Origin: Terribacillus saccharophilus
Lineage (GTDB): Bacteria > Bacillota > Bacilli > Bacillales > Amphibacillaceae
DNA: 64,000 bases
Reading direction: 5' to 3'
NCBI RefSeq assembly: GCF_002272075.1
Contig: NZ_NPBJ01000003.1
Coordinates: 1 to 64,000 of the forward strand
Shown: positions 52,660 to 61,592 of the stretch, in pieces
How the letters are laid out: every line of letters starts with the position of its first letter
How positions within the stretch are numbered: the first letter of the stretch is position 1
Translations under genes and position numbers: made by a program
The notes under the pieces: model-generated
What the model saw: only the letters and a program-made list of their open reading frames with translations
Databases searched by the model: none
What the model was told of the DNA's origin: nothing

Positions 52660-52675
52660 CGTTTCACCTCATTTA

Positions 52676-52879
52676 TTAAATTAAAGGTTCATCTGTCTTC
52701 TTTTCCCGGTATAAATTAAAATTCCCGGTCGCTTTTCGTTCCTTTGTCCGCAATGAGATACGGTCTGAGCAATCGTTGCATATATGCATGCTATTGCGCC
52801 GATTCCGCAGTTTCTTCGCATGCGGACTTCCATCATCTATTTCTTCGACTTTATCGCAAAGTACACATTTTACACGCAT
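52676..52879 (-). CDS. ylaI: YlaI family zinc-ribbon-like protein (DUF2197)
   Basis: A 67-residue protein with two metal-binding Cys pairs, CVLCDK near the N-terminus and CNDCSDRI at residues 34-37, forming a small zinc ribbon. It matches the YlaI/DUF2197 family. GAGGTGATAGC precedes the ATG at 52879. In B. subtilis the GTPase gene typA lies between ylaF and ylaH/ylaI; here ylaF and ylaI are adjacent. Confidence 0.88.
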   Translation of the reverse strand: MRVKCVLCDKVEEIDDGSPHAKKLRNRRNSMHICNDCSDRISLRTKERKATGNFNLYREKKTDEPLI

Positions 52880-52998
52880 GCTATCACCTCAGGAGAGTAT
52901 AATACTTTTTCAGTTTACCATACGATAAGCCATTATGTGTATCTTACAGAAAGTCTCTATCATTCATATCCGATCATAGTAGATTCTAAACAGGAACC

Positions 52999-53463
52999 TC
53001 AGCAGATCTTTATCTGACGAATTGCTTTGATCGGATCTTCCTTCCTGCTGGGCAAATAGCAGTGAGCAGGTCCGGAATCTTTGATGCTGCGGCCATCTAC
53101 TGCGAATAGGAACATGCTTGCTTTAAGCTCGTCCAAAGGTACGATTTCTTCACCAGAGTCTGTCATAAATACCGCATGCGTGGCATCTTCTTGTATACTG
53201 GCTGTTTTGAGAAAATCGGAAATGGGCATTACATAACTGTTCTCGAGTGCCAGTTTTCTTTCAGCCTTTGTAAGACTCTTATTAATAGGCGGCTTCATCT
53301 TTTGCTGATAAATAGAGCGATCCCAGTGCTTTTCTTCCGCAGCAGGAATTGTCTCAACCTCTTTAAAAGCGTTTTCAAAAAGGATTTTGCGATCGTCAAA
53401 AATCCAGACGGATGGATCAAGTGTGAGTGGAAAATCCACTCTGCCTGTCAGGGTGATTACCAT
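52999..53463 (-). CDS. YlaL-like protein
   Basis: A 154-residue soluble protein of mixed alpha/beta pattern, starting MVITLTGRVDFPLTLDPSVWIFDDR and with a conserved-looking segment RSIKDSGPAHCYLPSRKEDP near the end. Identified as the YlaL family by position (upstream of ylaN and ftsW, divergent) and general resemblance. Function unknown. GGAAGTGTCGC precedes the ATG at 53463. Confidence 0.65.
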   Translation of the reverse strand: MVITLTGRVDFPLTLDPSVWIFDDRKILFENAFKEVETIPAAEEKHWDRSIYQQKMKPPINKSLTKAERKLALENSYVMPISDFLKTASIQEDATHAVFMTDSGEEIVPLDELKASMFLFAVDGRSIKDSGPAHCYLPSRKEDPIKAIRQIKIC

Positions 53464-53562
53464 AAAGCGACACTTCCTTTTCCAGAGTATCTATAGATAT
53501 AGCTTAACATAAAGATTGTGACAATTGACAACGATTCGACAAAAATATTACCAGGACGTGTC

Positions 53563-53591
53563 TTGCAATTTAGCAGGACTACCGCTAGAAT
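53563..53591 (+). promoter_or_regulatory. Sigma-A promoter of ylaN
   Basis: TTGCAA (53563-53568), 17 bp, TAGAAT (53586-53591). Its position inside the longer reading frame shows that ylaN starts downstream. Confidence 0.7.
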
Positions 53592-53626
53592 TGTATAGAA
53601 GAAGTCTGTTTAACGGAGGGATAATA

Positions 53627-53917
53627 TTGATATCTGAGATCACCGTTAGTAATCAAGAGAAAGCATATGCCCTTCTTTTGGCGGATGCTGATAAAATACT
53701 TAAACTAATTAAAGTACAGATGGACAATTTGACGATGCCGCAATGTCCGCTTTATGAAGAAGTACTCGATACACAAATGTTTGGTTTGTCACGTGAGATA
53801 GATTTTGCAATTCGATTGAATCTCGTGAAAGAAGAAGATGGAAAAGAGCTTCTTGAAAACTTGGAAAGGCAGTTGAATGTGCTGCATGAGGCAGCACAGC
53901 GGTCTATGCGTCCTTAA
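53627..53917 (+). CDS. ylaN: YlaN family protein (Fur-associated, iron homeostasis)
   Basis: A 96-residue all-helical protein with the highly conserved core [21 protein letters not shown]. subtilis YlaN is needed for growth under iron limitation and interacts with the repressor Fur. The start is TTG at 53627, six bases after CGGAGGG, because the family begins here and a sigma-A promoter lies inside the longer reading frame. It precedes ftsW as in B. subtilis. Confidence 0.93.
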   Translation: MISEITVSNQEKAYALLLADADKILKLIKVQMDNLTMPQCPLYEEVLDTQMFGLSREIDFAIRLNLVKEEDGKELLENLERQLNVLHEAAQRSMRP

Positions 53918-53967
53918 CAGCTGAAGGCCGCCTGCAATTGCTTGTACGGGCATCCCATACGAAAGAT

Positions 53968-54005
53968 GAAACCCCATTGCCCTTTAATTTGGCGGGGTTT
54001 TTTTA
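53968..54005 (+). terminator. Terminator between ylaN and ftsW
   Basis: AAACCCC..TTGCC against GGCGGGGTTT (imperfect stem), followed by T7. Confidence 0.75.
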
Positions 54006-54065
54006 TTATTCTATGAATCTGGCGATTTGTAACGATTGTAAAATACATACTATGGGAGCTTTAAG

Positions 54066-55310
54066 ATGAAAAAAAGATTGCGTAATTTCGATTTTACTTT
54101 GCTATTTACTCCGCTGCTGCTGACTGCATTTGGCGCAGTAATGGTTTATAGTGCAAGCTATACGGTAGCGGTTGTCAAGTTTGATCAGCCAGCCACTTCC
54201 TTCTTTATCAGAACGTTGATTTGGATCGCTTTAGCGATGCCAGTCTTTGCGTTTTTCTGTTTTGTTCCATATCAGAAGTTCCAGAAATGGATTAAACCGA
54301 TCATGCTGGTTATCATTGTTATGCTCGTATTGGTTTTGTTCACTGGTAAAGTGAACGGATCCAGATCTTGGTTTAATCTTGGTTTCTTCAGCCTGCAGCC
54401 GGCAGAGCTGGCTAAAGTGGGTATGATCATCTATCTATCTGCAGTTTATGCGAAGAAACAGAAATACCTGGATAGTTTCTCAAAAGGTGTTTTACCGCCT
54501 CTTATTGCATTAGGGCTTATACTTGGCTTGATCGTTATTCAGCCGGATGTTGGTTCAGCTTCTATCGTATTCCTGATTTCCTGCTCGATCATAGTCAGTG
54601 CAGGTATACGTTTGAGGCATTTGAGCCTTCTGATTGCTGCAGGTGTCGGACTTATACTCGCTGTAATGCCGCACATGATCAATGAAGAACGTATCTCGCG
54701 ATTCACCGGAGCTTATCAGCCATTCAGTGAAGACAACGTTCAAGACGGAGGTTTCCAGCTTGTACAATCCTATCTAGCTATCGGAAATGGTGGTATATTA
54801 GGAGATGGATTGGGACAAGGCATCCAAAAGTTAGGTTATCTGCCGGAACCGCACACAGACTTCATTATGGCTGTCATAGCGGAGGAACTCGGATTTATCG
54901 GAGTCGCTGCCGTATTGGCGATGCTTGCGATCATTGTGCTGCGCGGTTTTTATATCGCCAGACAATGTCGAGACAGTTTCGGTTCTTTATTGGCAATAGG
55001 CATTTCGTCGATGGTGGGGATCCAGACCTTCATCAACCTGGGCGCAATCACCGGTCTATTGCCAATCACAGGTGTTACACTGCCATTTGTCAGTTACGGT
55101 GGTACATCCTTGATGATTCTATTCGCTTCTATGGGTATATTGAATAACATTGCCAAGCATGTACGTTCGCAAGAGCTGATCGTGTCAGAAAGCACCTTCA
55201 CGCAGGATAAGCGGGGAAGACGTCCCTCCAATCGACAGAGGATCCGCACCACTAGTACTACTACACAAACTAGGGAAAAGACTAGAGGAGGAGAACGATG
55301 GACGAACTAA
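54066..55310 (+). CDS. ftsW: Peptidoglycan polymerase FtsW
   Basis: A 414-residue SEDS-family glycosyltransferase with ten predicted membrane helices, which polymerises lipid II at the division septum with a partner class B PBP. Family motifs: NGSRSWFNLGFFSLQPAELAK, IVIQPDVGSASI, the catalytic Asp in LPEPHTDFIMAVIAEELGF and the C-terminal VTLPFVSYGGTSLM. The C-terminal tail is basic and Thr-rich. The last 13 bases overlap the pyc start, so both genes are probably cotranscribed. Confidence 0.93.
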   Translation: MKKRLRNFDFTLLFTPLLLTAFGAVMVYSASYTVAVVKFDQPATSFFIRTLIWIALAMPVFAFFCFVPYQKFQKWIKPIMLVIIVMLVLVLFTGKVNGSRSWFNLGFFSLQPAELAKVGMIIYLSAVYAKKQKYLDSFSKGVLPPLIALGLILGLIVIQPDVGSASIVFLISCSIIVSAGIRLRHLSLLIAAGVGLILAVMPHMINEERISRFTGAYQPFSEDNVQDGGFQLVQSYLAIGNGGILGDGLGQGIQKLGYLPEPHTDFIMAVIAEELGFIGVAAVLAMLAIIVLRGFYIARQCRDSFGSLLAIGISSMVGIQTFINLGAITGLLPITGVTLPFVSYGGTSLMILFASMGILNNIAKHVRSQELIVSESTFTQDKRGRRPSNRQRIRTTSTTTQTREKTRGGERWTN

Positions 55311-58300
55311 GGGGAATCAACAAAGTTCTAGTAGCAAATAGAGGTGAAATTGCGATACGTGTATTCCGGGCTTGTGTCGAGCTTGGAATACATACAGTCG
55401 CAATCTATTCAAAAGAGGACAAATCCTCCAGTCACCGCTTCAAAGCGGATGAGGCATATTTAGTCGGCGAAGGGAAAAAGCCGATTGATGCCTATCTTGA
55501 CATCGAAAATATTCTTGAAATTGCAAAAACTTCCGGTGCAGGCGCTATTCACCCAGGCTATGGATTTCTTTCTGAGAACATCCACTTTGCAAGACGCTGT
55601 GAAGAAGAAGGAATCATCTTTATCGGCCCGCGCAGCGAACAGTTGGACATGTTTGGGGATAAAGTGAAGGCGAGACAGCAGGCGTTGCTTGCAGAAATAC
55701 CAGTTATCCCAGGAAGTGATGGACCAGTCCAAGAGCTGGACGAAGTGAGAGCTTTCGTCGATACTCATAACTATCCAATCATCATCAAAGCTTCTTTAGG
55801 CGGCGGCGGGCGAGGCATGCGTGTCGTACGCTCGGCGGATGAACTTGCCGAGGCTTATGAGCGAGCAAAATCAGAGGCTAAAGCTGCATTCGGCAGTGAT
55901 GAAGTGTACGTTGAGAAGCTGATTGAAAATCCAAAACATATTGAAGTACAGATCCTTGGGGATAGTGCCGGAAACATTATACATTTATACGAACGTGACT
56001 GTTCCATACAGAGAAGGCATCAAAAAGTTATTGAAGTAGCTCCAAGTGTCGGCCTGCCGGAAACACTTCGAATTGCTATTTGTGATGCGGCTGTTAAATT
56101 AATGAAAAATGTTTCTTATTTGAATGCCGGAACAGTTGAATTTCTTGTGGCGGATAACAACTTCTATTTCATCGAGGTTAATCCTCGTGTTCAAGTAGAG
56201 CATACGATTACCGAGCTAGTTACAGGAGTGGATATCGTCCAAACACAGCTTTTGCTTGCTCAAGGGTACAGCCTTTCAGATGAACGCCTTCATATCCCTG
56301 CACAGTCAGAGATAAGAACAAACGGCTATGCGATTCAAGCACGTGTGACAACCGAGGATCCGCTTAATAACTTTATGCCAGATACCGGGAAAATTATGGC
56401 TTATCGTTCCAGTGGTGGATTTGGTGTTCGTTTGGATGGTGGGAATGCGTTCCAAGGTTCCGTCATCAGCTCTTACTATGATTCCTTGCTTGTAAAAGTA
56501 TCGACGTGGGCAGCGGATTACAAACAAGCTGCTTATAAGATGGAAAGGAACCTTCGAGAGTTCCGTATTCGAGGCATCAAGACAAACATCCCATTCTTGG
56601 AAAACGTCATCCTGCATGACAAGTTTTTGTCTGCTGACTATACGACTGGCTTTATCGATGAAACACCGGAATTGTTTACCTTCCCGAAACGTCAGGATAG
56701 AGGAACAAAAATGCTCCAATATATCGGCTATACAACTGTTAATGGATTTGATGGCAGTGGAAAGGTCGAAAAACCTGAGTTTCCGTATCCAAGAATTCCG
56801 AAGCTTTCAAAAGGGCTTGATTATCAAAACGGAACAAAGCAAATTCTGGACGCGCATGGTCCTGAAGGGCTTTCCGACTGGCTGAGAGAGCAGGAAGAAG
56901 TCTTGCTAACGGATACAACCTTCCGTGATGCTCACCAATCACTTCTTGCTACACGTGTTAGAACGAAGGATCTATTAACAATCGCTGAGCCAACTGCCAA
57001 ACTATTGCCTAACCTATTTTCAGTCGAGATGTGGGGCGGTGCTACCTTCGACGTAGCTTATCGGTTCCTAAAGGAAGATCCTTGGGAGCGCTTGACTAAA
57101 CTACGGGAGAAAATGCCGAATGTGTTATTCCAGATGCTGCTTCGTGCAAGCAATGCTGTCGGTTACAAAAACTATCCGGACAATGTAGTTGAAAAATTCG
57201 TCAAAGAGAGTGCTGAAGCTGGCATTGATGTATACCGTATCTTCGATAGCTTAAACTGGATTGAAAATATGAAGCCCGCTATTGAGGCTGTACGACTGCA
57301 AAATAAGGTGGCAGAAGCTGCGCTTTGTTACAGCGGGGATATCCTGGATCCGAGCCGGACGAAATACGATCTAGCATATTATACGAAGATGGCAAAAGAA
57401 CTTGAATCAGCAGGTGCTCACATTATTGGTATCAAGGATATGGCAGGACTGTTAAAACCGCAGGCTGCATATGATCTGGTCAGCGCTTTGAAGGATACTG
57501 TATCACTTCCAATTCATTTGCATACGCATGATACGAGTGGCAACGGTGTTCTAACATACATGAAGGCTGTTGAAGCTGGTGTCGATGTCGTCGATGTTGC
57601 TGCAGGTTCTATGGCTGGTCTTACCTCTCAGCCTAGCGCCAGCTCTTTTTATCACGCGATGCAAGGGATGGAACGCAGACCATCCATTAATGTCGAAAAT
57701 TATGACGAGCTCGGTTCTTATTGGGAAGATGTCCGCAACCGCTACAGTGACTTCGAGAGCGGTATGAAAGCTCCGCACGCAGAAGTGTATCTGCACGAAA
57801 TGCCGGGCGGACAATACAGCAACCTGCTGCAGCAGGCTAATGCAGTTGGATTAGGCGATCGCTGGGATGAAGTGAAGGTTATGTACAGAAGGGTAAACGA
57901 CCTTTTCGGAGATGTCATTAAGGTAACGCCTTCTTCTAAGGTTGTAGGTGACATGGCGTTATTCATGGTTCAAAACGACTTGGATGAAACTAGTGTCATT
58001 GAAAGAGGTGCAGCTCTTGACTTCCCGGATTCTGTAATAGAATTCGCACAAGGCTACCTCGGACAGCCATATGGCGGCTTCCCGAAAGAATTGCAGAAGG
58101 TGATTGTGAAGGATCGTGAAATAATTACGAATCGACCTGGCGAATTGTTGCCTCCTGTCGATTTTGATCAGCTGCGAAGTGAATTGGACGAGAAAGTGGA
58201 AGCTGACATTACGGAACAGGATGTTGTTGCTTACTCACTGTATCCGAAAGTATTTGAAACATACGCAGCCTTCAAAGAAGCTTATGGTGACTTGTCTGTA

Positions 58301-58741
58301 CTGACAACACCAACATTCTTCTATGGTATGAAGCTGGATGAAGAAATCGAAGTAGAAATCGAACCAGGAAAAACCTTGATCGTAAAGCTTGTCGCAATTG
58401 GCGAAGCGGGTTCAGATGCAATGCGGACGATTTACTTCGAATTTAATGGACAGCCTCGCGAGGTTCTAGTGCGTGATGAACAAGTTCAGGCCACAGTAAA
58501 GACGACACCAAAAGCTGATAAACAGAACAAGAAGCATATTGGTGCAACAATGCCTGGAACAGTTATTAGATCATTAGTTGCTGGCGGTGCGCAAGTACAA
58601 AAGGGTCAGCAGCTCCTAATTACAGAAGCGATGAAGATGGAGACAACAGTACAAGCGCCATTTGATGGTACGATCAAAGAAGTATACGTTAAAGATGGAG
58701 AACCAATCCAGGTTGGAGATCTGCTTGTAGAATTTGAATAA
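55298..58741 (+). CDS. pyc: Pyruvate carboxylase
   Basis: A 1147-residue multidomain biotin enzyme making oxaloacetate from pyruvate and bicarbonate. Domains in order: biotin carboxylase (about 6-455; KVLVANRGEIAIR, ATP loop SLGGGGRGMRVV, EVNPRVQVEHTITE), carboxyltransferase (about 530-800; DTTFRDAHQSLLATR metal site), PC/allosteric domain, and biotinyl domain with Lys1113 in ITEAMKMETTVQAP. The ATG at 55298 lies inside ftsW after GAGGAGGAG. In Bacillus and Lactococcus, c-di-AMP or a c-di-AMP sensor tunes this enzyme; a DarB-like gene is at 18329. Confidence 0.97.
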   Translation: MDELRGINKVLVANRGEIAIRVFRACVELGIHTVAIYSKEDKSSSHRFKADEAYLVGEGKKPIDAYLDIENILEIAKTSGAGAIHPGYGFLSENIHFARRCEEEGIIFIGPRSEQLDMFGDKVKARQQALLAEIPVIPGSDGPVQELDEVRAFVDTHNYPIIIKASLGGGGRGMRVVRSADELAEAYERAKSEAKAAFGSDEVYVEKLIENPKHIEVQILGDSAGNIIHLYERDCSIQRRHQKVIEVAPSVGLPETLRIAICDAAVKLMKNVSYLNAGTVEFLVADNNFYFIEVNPRVQVEHTITELVTGVDIVQTQLLLAQGYSLSDERLHIPAQSEIRTNGYAIQARVTTEDPLNNFMPDTGKIMAYRSSGGFGVRLDGGNAFQGSVISSYYDSLLVKVSTWAADYKQAAYKMERNLREFRIRGIKTNIPFLENVILHDKFLSADYTTGFIDETPELFTFPKRQDRGTKMLQYIGYTTVNGFDGSGKVEKPEFPYPRIPKLSKGLDYQNGTKQILDAHGPEGLSDWLREQEEVLLTDTTFRDAHQSLLATRVRTKDLLTIAEPTAKLLPNLFSVEMWGGATFDVAYRFLKEDPWERLTKLREKMPNVLFQMLLRASNAVGYKNYPDNVVEKFVKESAEAGIDVYRIFDSLNWIENMKPAIEAVRLQNKVAEAALCYSGDILDPSRTKYDLAYYTKMAKELESAGAHIIGIKDMAGLLKPQAAYDLVSALKDTVSLPIHLHTHDTSGNGVLTYMKAVEAGVDVVDVAAGSMAGLTSQPSASSFYHAMQGMERRPSINVENYDELGSYWEDVRNRYSDFESGMKAPHAEVYLHEMPGGQYSNLLQQANAVGLGDRWDEVKVMYRRVNDLFGDVIKVTPSSKVVGDMALFMVQNDLDETSVIERGAALDFPDSVIEFAQGYLGQPYGGFPKELQKVIVKDREIITNRPGELLPPVDFDQLRSELDEKVEADITEQDVVAYSLYPKVFETYAAFKEAYGDLSVLTTPTFFYGMKLDEEIEVEIEPGKTLIVKLVAIGEAGSDAMRTIYFEFNGQPREVLVRDEQVQATVKTTPKADKQNKKHIGATMPGTVIRSLVAGGAQVQKGQQLLITEAMKMETTVQAPFDGTIKEVYVKDGEPIQVGDLLVEFE

Positions 58742-58742
58742 A

Positions 58743-58779
58743 AAAAATCCACTGCCGCTAAGATGGCAGTGGATTTTTT
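58743..58779. terminator. Bidirectional terminator between pyc and ctaA
   Basis: AAATCCACTGCC (58745-58756) pairs with GGCAGTGGATTT (58765-58776), with A7 and T7 flanks. Confidence 0.93.
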
Positions 58780-59687
58780 TATAGTTCTTTTTCGTATTTC
58801 GCGCTTCGGAAGGACAGCATGATATAGTAAGTCATGATGCCGAAATAGACGCTGATAATCAACGAATGCATGAGAGCCACGAATAGATTCATTCCAGTGA
58901 AAATGACAAGCATACCGACGACTGCTTGTGCGGCTAGGAGACAAAAGCTGATGATCCAGCCTTTAGTCATCACGGCGTGCCCTTTGTAACGACGAAGCAC
59001 CTGAATCATGATGATGAAGGACCAGACAAGCGCTAGCATAGCTGCACCGCGGTGAAGCATCTGTACCATTTGCGCTGTGCTCAATCCGAAAAGACCTGGA
59101 TCTGCATTCGAGCATAGAGGGAAATCTCCGCAAACAAGGCTTGCATTCATATGACGTACAAGCGCTCCGGTATAAACAACCAAATAAATGAAAATTGTAT
59201 GCAGATAAAATTGAATTCGCATACCTTTTCTGATAACAAGTGCGCGGGCATCGAACTTCTTGTCCACTTCAAATACTATGAGAGTAAGCAGAAGCACAGA
59301 AGCGAAGGAAATAAGTGAGATTCCGAAATGCAGCGCCAATACAGTATCGGATTGCTGCCAAACAACAGCAGCTGCTCCAATTAATGCTTGTATTACAAGA
59401 AAGGCTACTGCCACGATGGACAAGAACTTAACTTCTCGAATATGACCGATTTTGCGCCAAGCGAGGATTGCCAGTAACAGAATGACGATCCCCATTGTTG
59501 AAGAAACAAATCGGTGGGCGACTTCTATAATAAGCTCGGGCGTAATGTTGGTTAAAGCCCCTTCGCACAACGGCCAGCTTTGTCCGCAGCCATCAGCTGA
59601 GCCCGTCTTGGTAACAAGGGCACCGCCAAGCAAGATGAACAGCATACCTATGGTGCTGATCACAGATAAGGTTTTCAATAATTTCAC
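58779..59687 (-). CDS. ctaA: Heme A synthase (CtaA)
   Basis: A 302-residue membrane enzyme with eight helices that oxidises the heme O methyl group to a formyl, giving heme A. Four heme-binding His are in conserved helices (VAHRFVSS, LALHFGISL, QMLHRGAAM, ALMHSLII), and the two extracellular Cys pairs are CGQSWPLC and CGDFPLC. It starts with GTG at 59687 (GAGGTG upstream). Divergent from ctaB across 269 bp. Confidence 0.94.
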   Translation of the reverse strand: MKLLKTLSVISTIGMLFILLGGALVTKTGSADGCGQSWPLCEGALTNITPELIIEVAHRFVSSTMGIVILLLAILAWRKIGHIREVKFLSIVAVAFLVIQALIGAAAVVWQQSDTVLALHFGISLISFASVLLLTLIVFEVDKKFDARALVIRKGMRIQFYLHTIFIYLVVYTGALVRHMNASLVCGDFPLCSNADPGLFGLSTAQMVQMLHRGAAMLALVWSFIIMIQVLRRYKGHAVMTKGWIISFCLLAAQAVVGMLVIFTGMNLFVALMHSLIISVYFGIMTYYIMLSFRSAKYEKEL

Positions 59688-59956
59688 GTATAAACACCTC
59701 TTATATACAAACTTATAGCTAGGATAAAAACATTAAGCCTATCGTAACATGAAATCTATTTATAGAAGGACACATTTCTTGTCAATTTTATGACCTGTGC
59801 TTTTCCGTGCTTCAATGAATGGAGTGAGAAGATAAAGTATTAGTTCAGCAAATTGTCAAAAACACGTTTCAATTGACGCAGCTGGACGTGTTACAATGTT
59901 AAAAGTGTGATAGAATACAAGAATTATGTTTAACCAAGCAGAAAGGATGTGCTGGT

Positions 59957-60892
59957 GTGGAAAAGATCGAAACAACTTCTTCACAAGTATTGAACGGTGC
60001 TGAACAAGCCGATTCTACTACTAGTCTGTGGACAGACTTCAAGGCGCTTATAAAAACTGGTATTATAAATTCAAATCTGTTGACTGCTTTCGGCGGTTTC
60101 TGGCTCGCACTTTATATGACGAACCAACAATTCGTCGACCATATCCCGACATTCATTTACATGATGCTCGGAAGCGGATTGGTCATAGCTGGCGGATGTG
60201 TGATCAATAATTATTACGATCGTGATATCGACCACGTGATGAAACGGACGAAAAAACGTCCGACGGTAACAGGTACGATTCCGCTTTCTGTCGTTCTTAC
60301 AATGGGAATCGGATTCACAGTCCTCGGCGTCGGATTTCTATTCCTGACCACTTGGCAAGCTGCAGCAATTGGTATTTTCGGCTGGTTTGCTTATGTTGTA
60401 CTTTATACGATGTGGTCTAAGCGTCGTTATACAATCAATACAGCAATTGGAAGTTTCTCTGGTGCGGTTCCTCCGCTAATCGGGTACGCTGCTATTGATG
60501 GCGGTTTAAGCACAGAGGCTTGGATCGTTTTCGCTATCATGTTTATCTGGCAGACACCGCATTTCTTAGCATTGGCTATGAAAAAAGCAGATGATTATAA
60601 AGCTGCTAATATCCCGATGCTGCCTTCTGTATACGGCTTTGGAATTACGAAGCGCCAGATTGTCGTTTATACAGCATGTTTGCTTCCGCTTCCATTCTAC
60701 CTAACTTCTCTGGGAACTGTATTTGTTGTCATCGCCAGTGTATTAAACGTTGGCTGGCTTGCAATCGGTATCGCTGGGTTCTTTATGAAAAATGATTTGA
60801 AGTGGGCGACATGGATGTTCGTCTTTAGCCTGAATTACTTGATGATTTTCTTTATCGCACTTGTGGTTTTCACAACTCCTGCGATCTTCTAA
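59957..60892 (+). CDS. ctaB: Protoheme IX farnesyltransferase / heme O synthase (CtaB)
   Basis: A 311-residue UbiA-family prenyltransferase with about nine helices. The Asp-rich motif NNYYDRDIDHVMKRT binds the farnesyl diphosphate magnesium, and the second motif YTMWSKRRYTINTAIGSFSGAVPP is diagnostic. It starts with GTG at 59957. An extended -10 (TGATAGAAT, 59908-59916) may be its promoter. It is followed not by ctaCDEFG but by a terminator. Confidence 0.95.
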   Translation: MEKIETTSSQVLNGAEQADSTTSLWTDFKALIKTGIINSNLLTAFGGFWLALYMTNQQFVDHIPTFIYMMLGSGLVIAGGCVINNYYDRDIDHVMKRTKKRPTVTGTIPLSVVLTMGIGFTVLGVGFLFLTTWQAAAIGIFGWFAYVVLYTMWSKRRYTINTAIGSFSGAVPPLIGYAAIDGGLSTEAWIVFAIMFIWQTPHFLALAMKKADDYKAANIPMLPSVYGFGITKRQIVVYTACLLPLPFYLTSLGTVFVVIASVLNVGWLAIGIAGFFMKNDLKWATWMFVFSLNYLMIFFIALVVFTTPAIF

Positions 60893-60893
60893 T

Positions 60894-60925
60894 AAAAAAC
60901 ACCTCCATATGGAGGTGTTTTTTTG
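60894..60925 (+). terminator. Terminator of ctaB
   Basis: Thirteen-bp perfect stem AAAAAACACCTCC/GGAGGTGTTTTTT around ATAT, with extra T. Confidence 0.95.
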
Positions 60926-60990
60926 TGTTTATGCAGTAGGAAGTATCGGGAATAAGAACCATAAATGTGCACCGGAGAGAGGGAAAGTAA

Positions 60991-61512
60991 ATGGATATGG
61001 AAACACCGCGTTTAATTATGAAAGCTATAACAATGGAGATGGGAAAGCAGCTCGTTCGATTTCCTGTTACCTTCTTTTATGAACAGGAAATTTCGTATGT
61101 GACGGATTGGCCGACAAATGCCCTGAAGGCAGAGTTGCCTCTTTATCTGGAGGAATTTGAAACTGGACAGACAAGCTACGGTTTTGGACCATGGATCTTA
61201 CATACAAAATATCAAAAGGATATGGTCGGAGATATTTTTATTAAACAGCCTTCTCAAGATGCTGCTCAAGCTGAGTTATATTTTGATATTCGCGAGGAGA
61301 TGCAGGGAAAAAGATACGAAGATGAAGCAATAATCAGCATTTGCGATTGGCTGCTGAAGCATGGCATCGAGACAATACATGCATTCTGTAAGCCAGAGGA
61401 GGAAGAAAAGCAAGAAGTCCTGACAAGATGCGGCTTCAAAAAGCTTGGTCAGATAGAAGGATTGATTCAGTTCCGAACTTATCGACAGCTGCTTCCTGCA
61501 GATGGTATGTGA
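60991..61512 (+). CDS. GNAT family N-acetyltransferase (RimJ-like)
   Basis: A 173-residue protein with the RimJ/RimL-type start METPRLIMKAIT, and the GNAT acetyl-CoA region MVGDIFIK...AELYFDIREEMQGKRYEDEAIISICDWLL, then CGFKKLGQIEG. The Q/RxxGxG/A loop is here EEMQGKRYE, somewhat diverged. The substrate is unknown. GAGAGGGAAAGTAA precedes the ATG. It lies where ctaC-G would be in B. subtilis. Confidence 0.8.
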   Translation: MDMETPRLIMKAITMEMGKQLVRFPVTFFYEQEISYVTDWPTNALKAELPLYLEEFETGQTSYGFGPWILHTKYQKDMVGDIFIKQPSQDAAQAELYFDIREEMQGKRYEDEAIISICDWLLKHGIETIHAFCKPEEEEKQEVLTRCGFKKLGQIEGLIQFRTYRQLLPADGM

Positions 61513-61592
61513 AGCTTGTCGAAGGAGTCGACTATCTCCGAAATGGATTTTGTATTATAATAGGTGCAACTTATGGAAAGGGGGCAGGATGC

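Noticed and set aside
53525-53626. 34-residue N-terminal extension of YlaN
   Set aside because: Contains the promoter and does not fit the family N-terminus.
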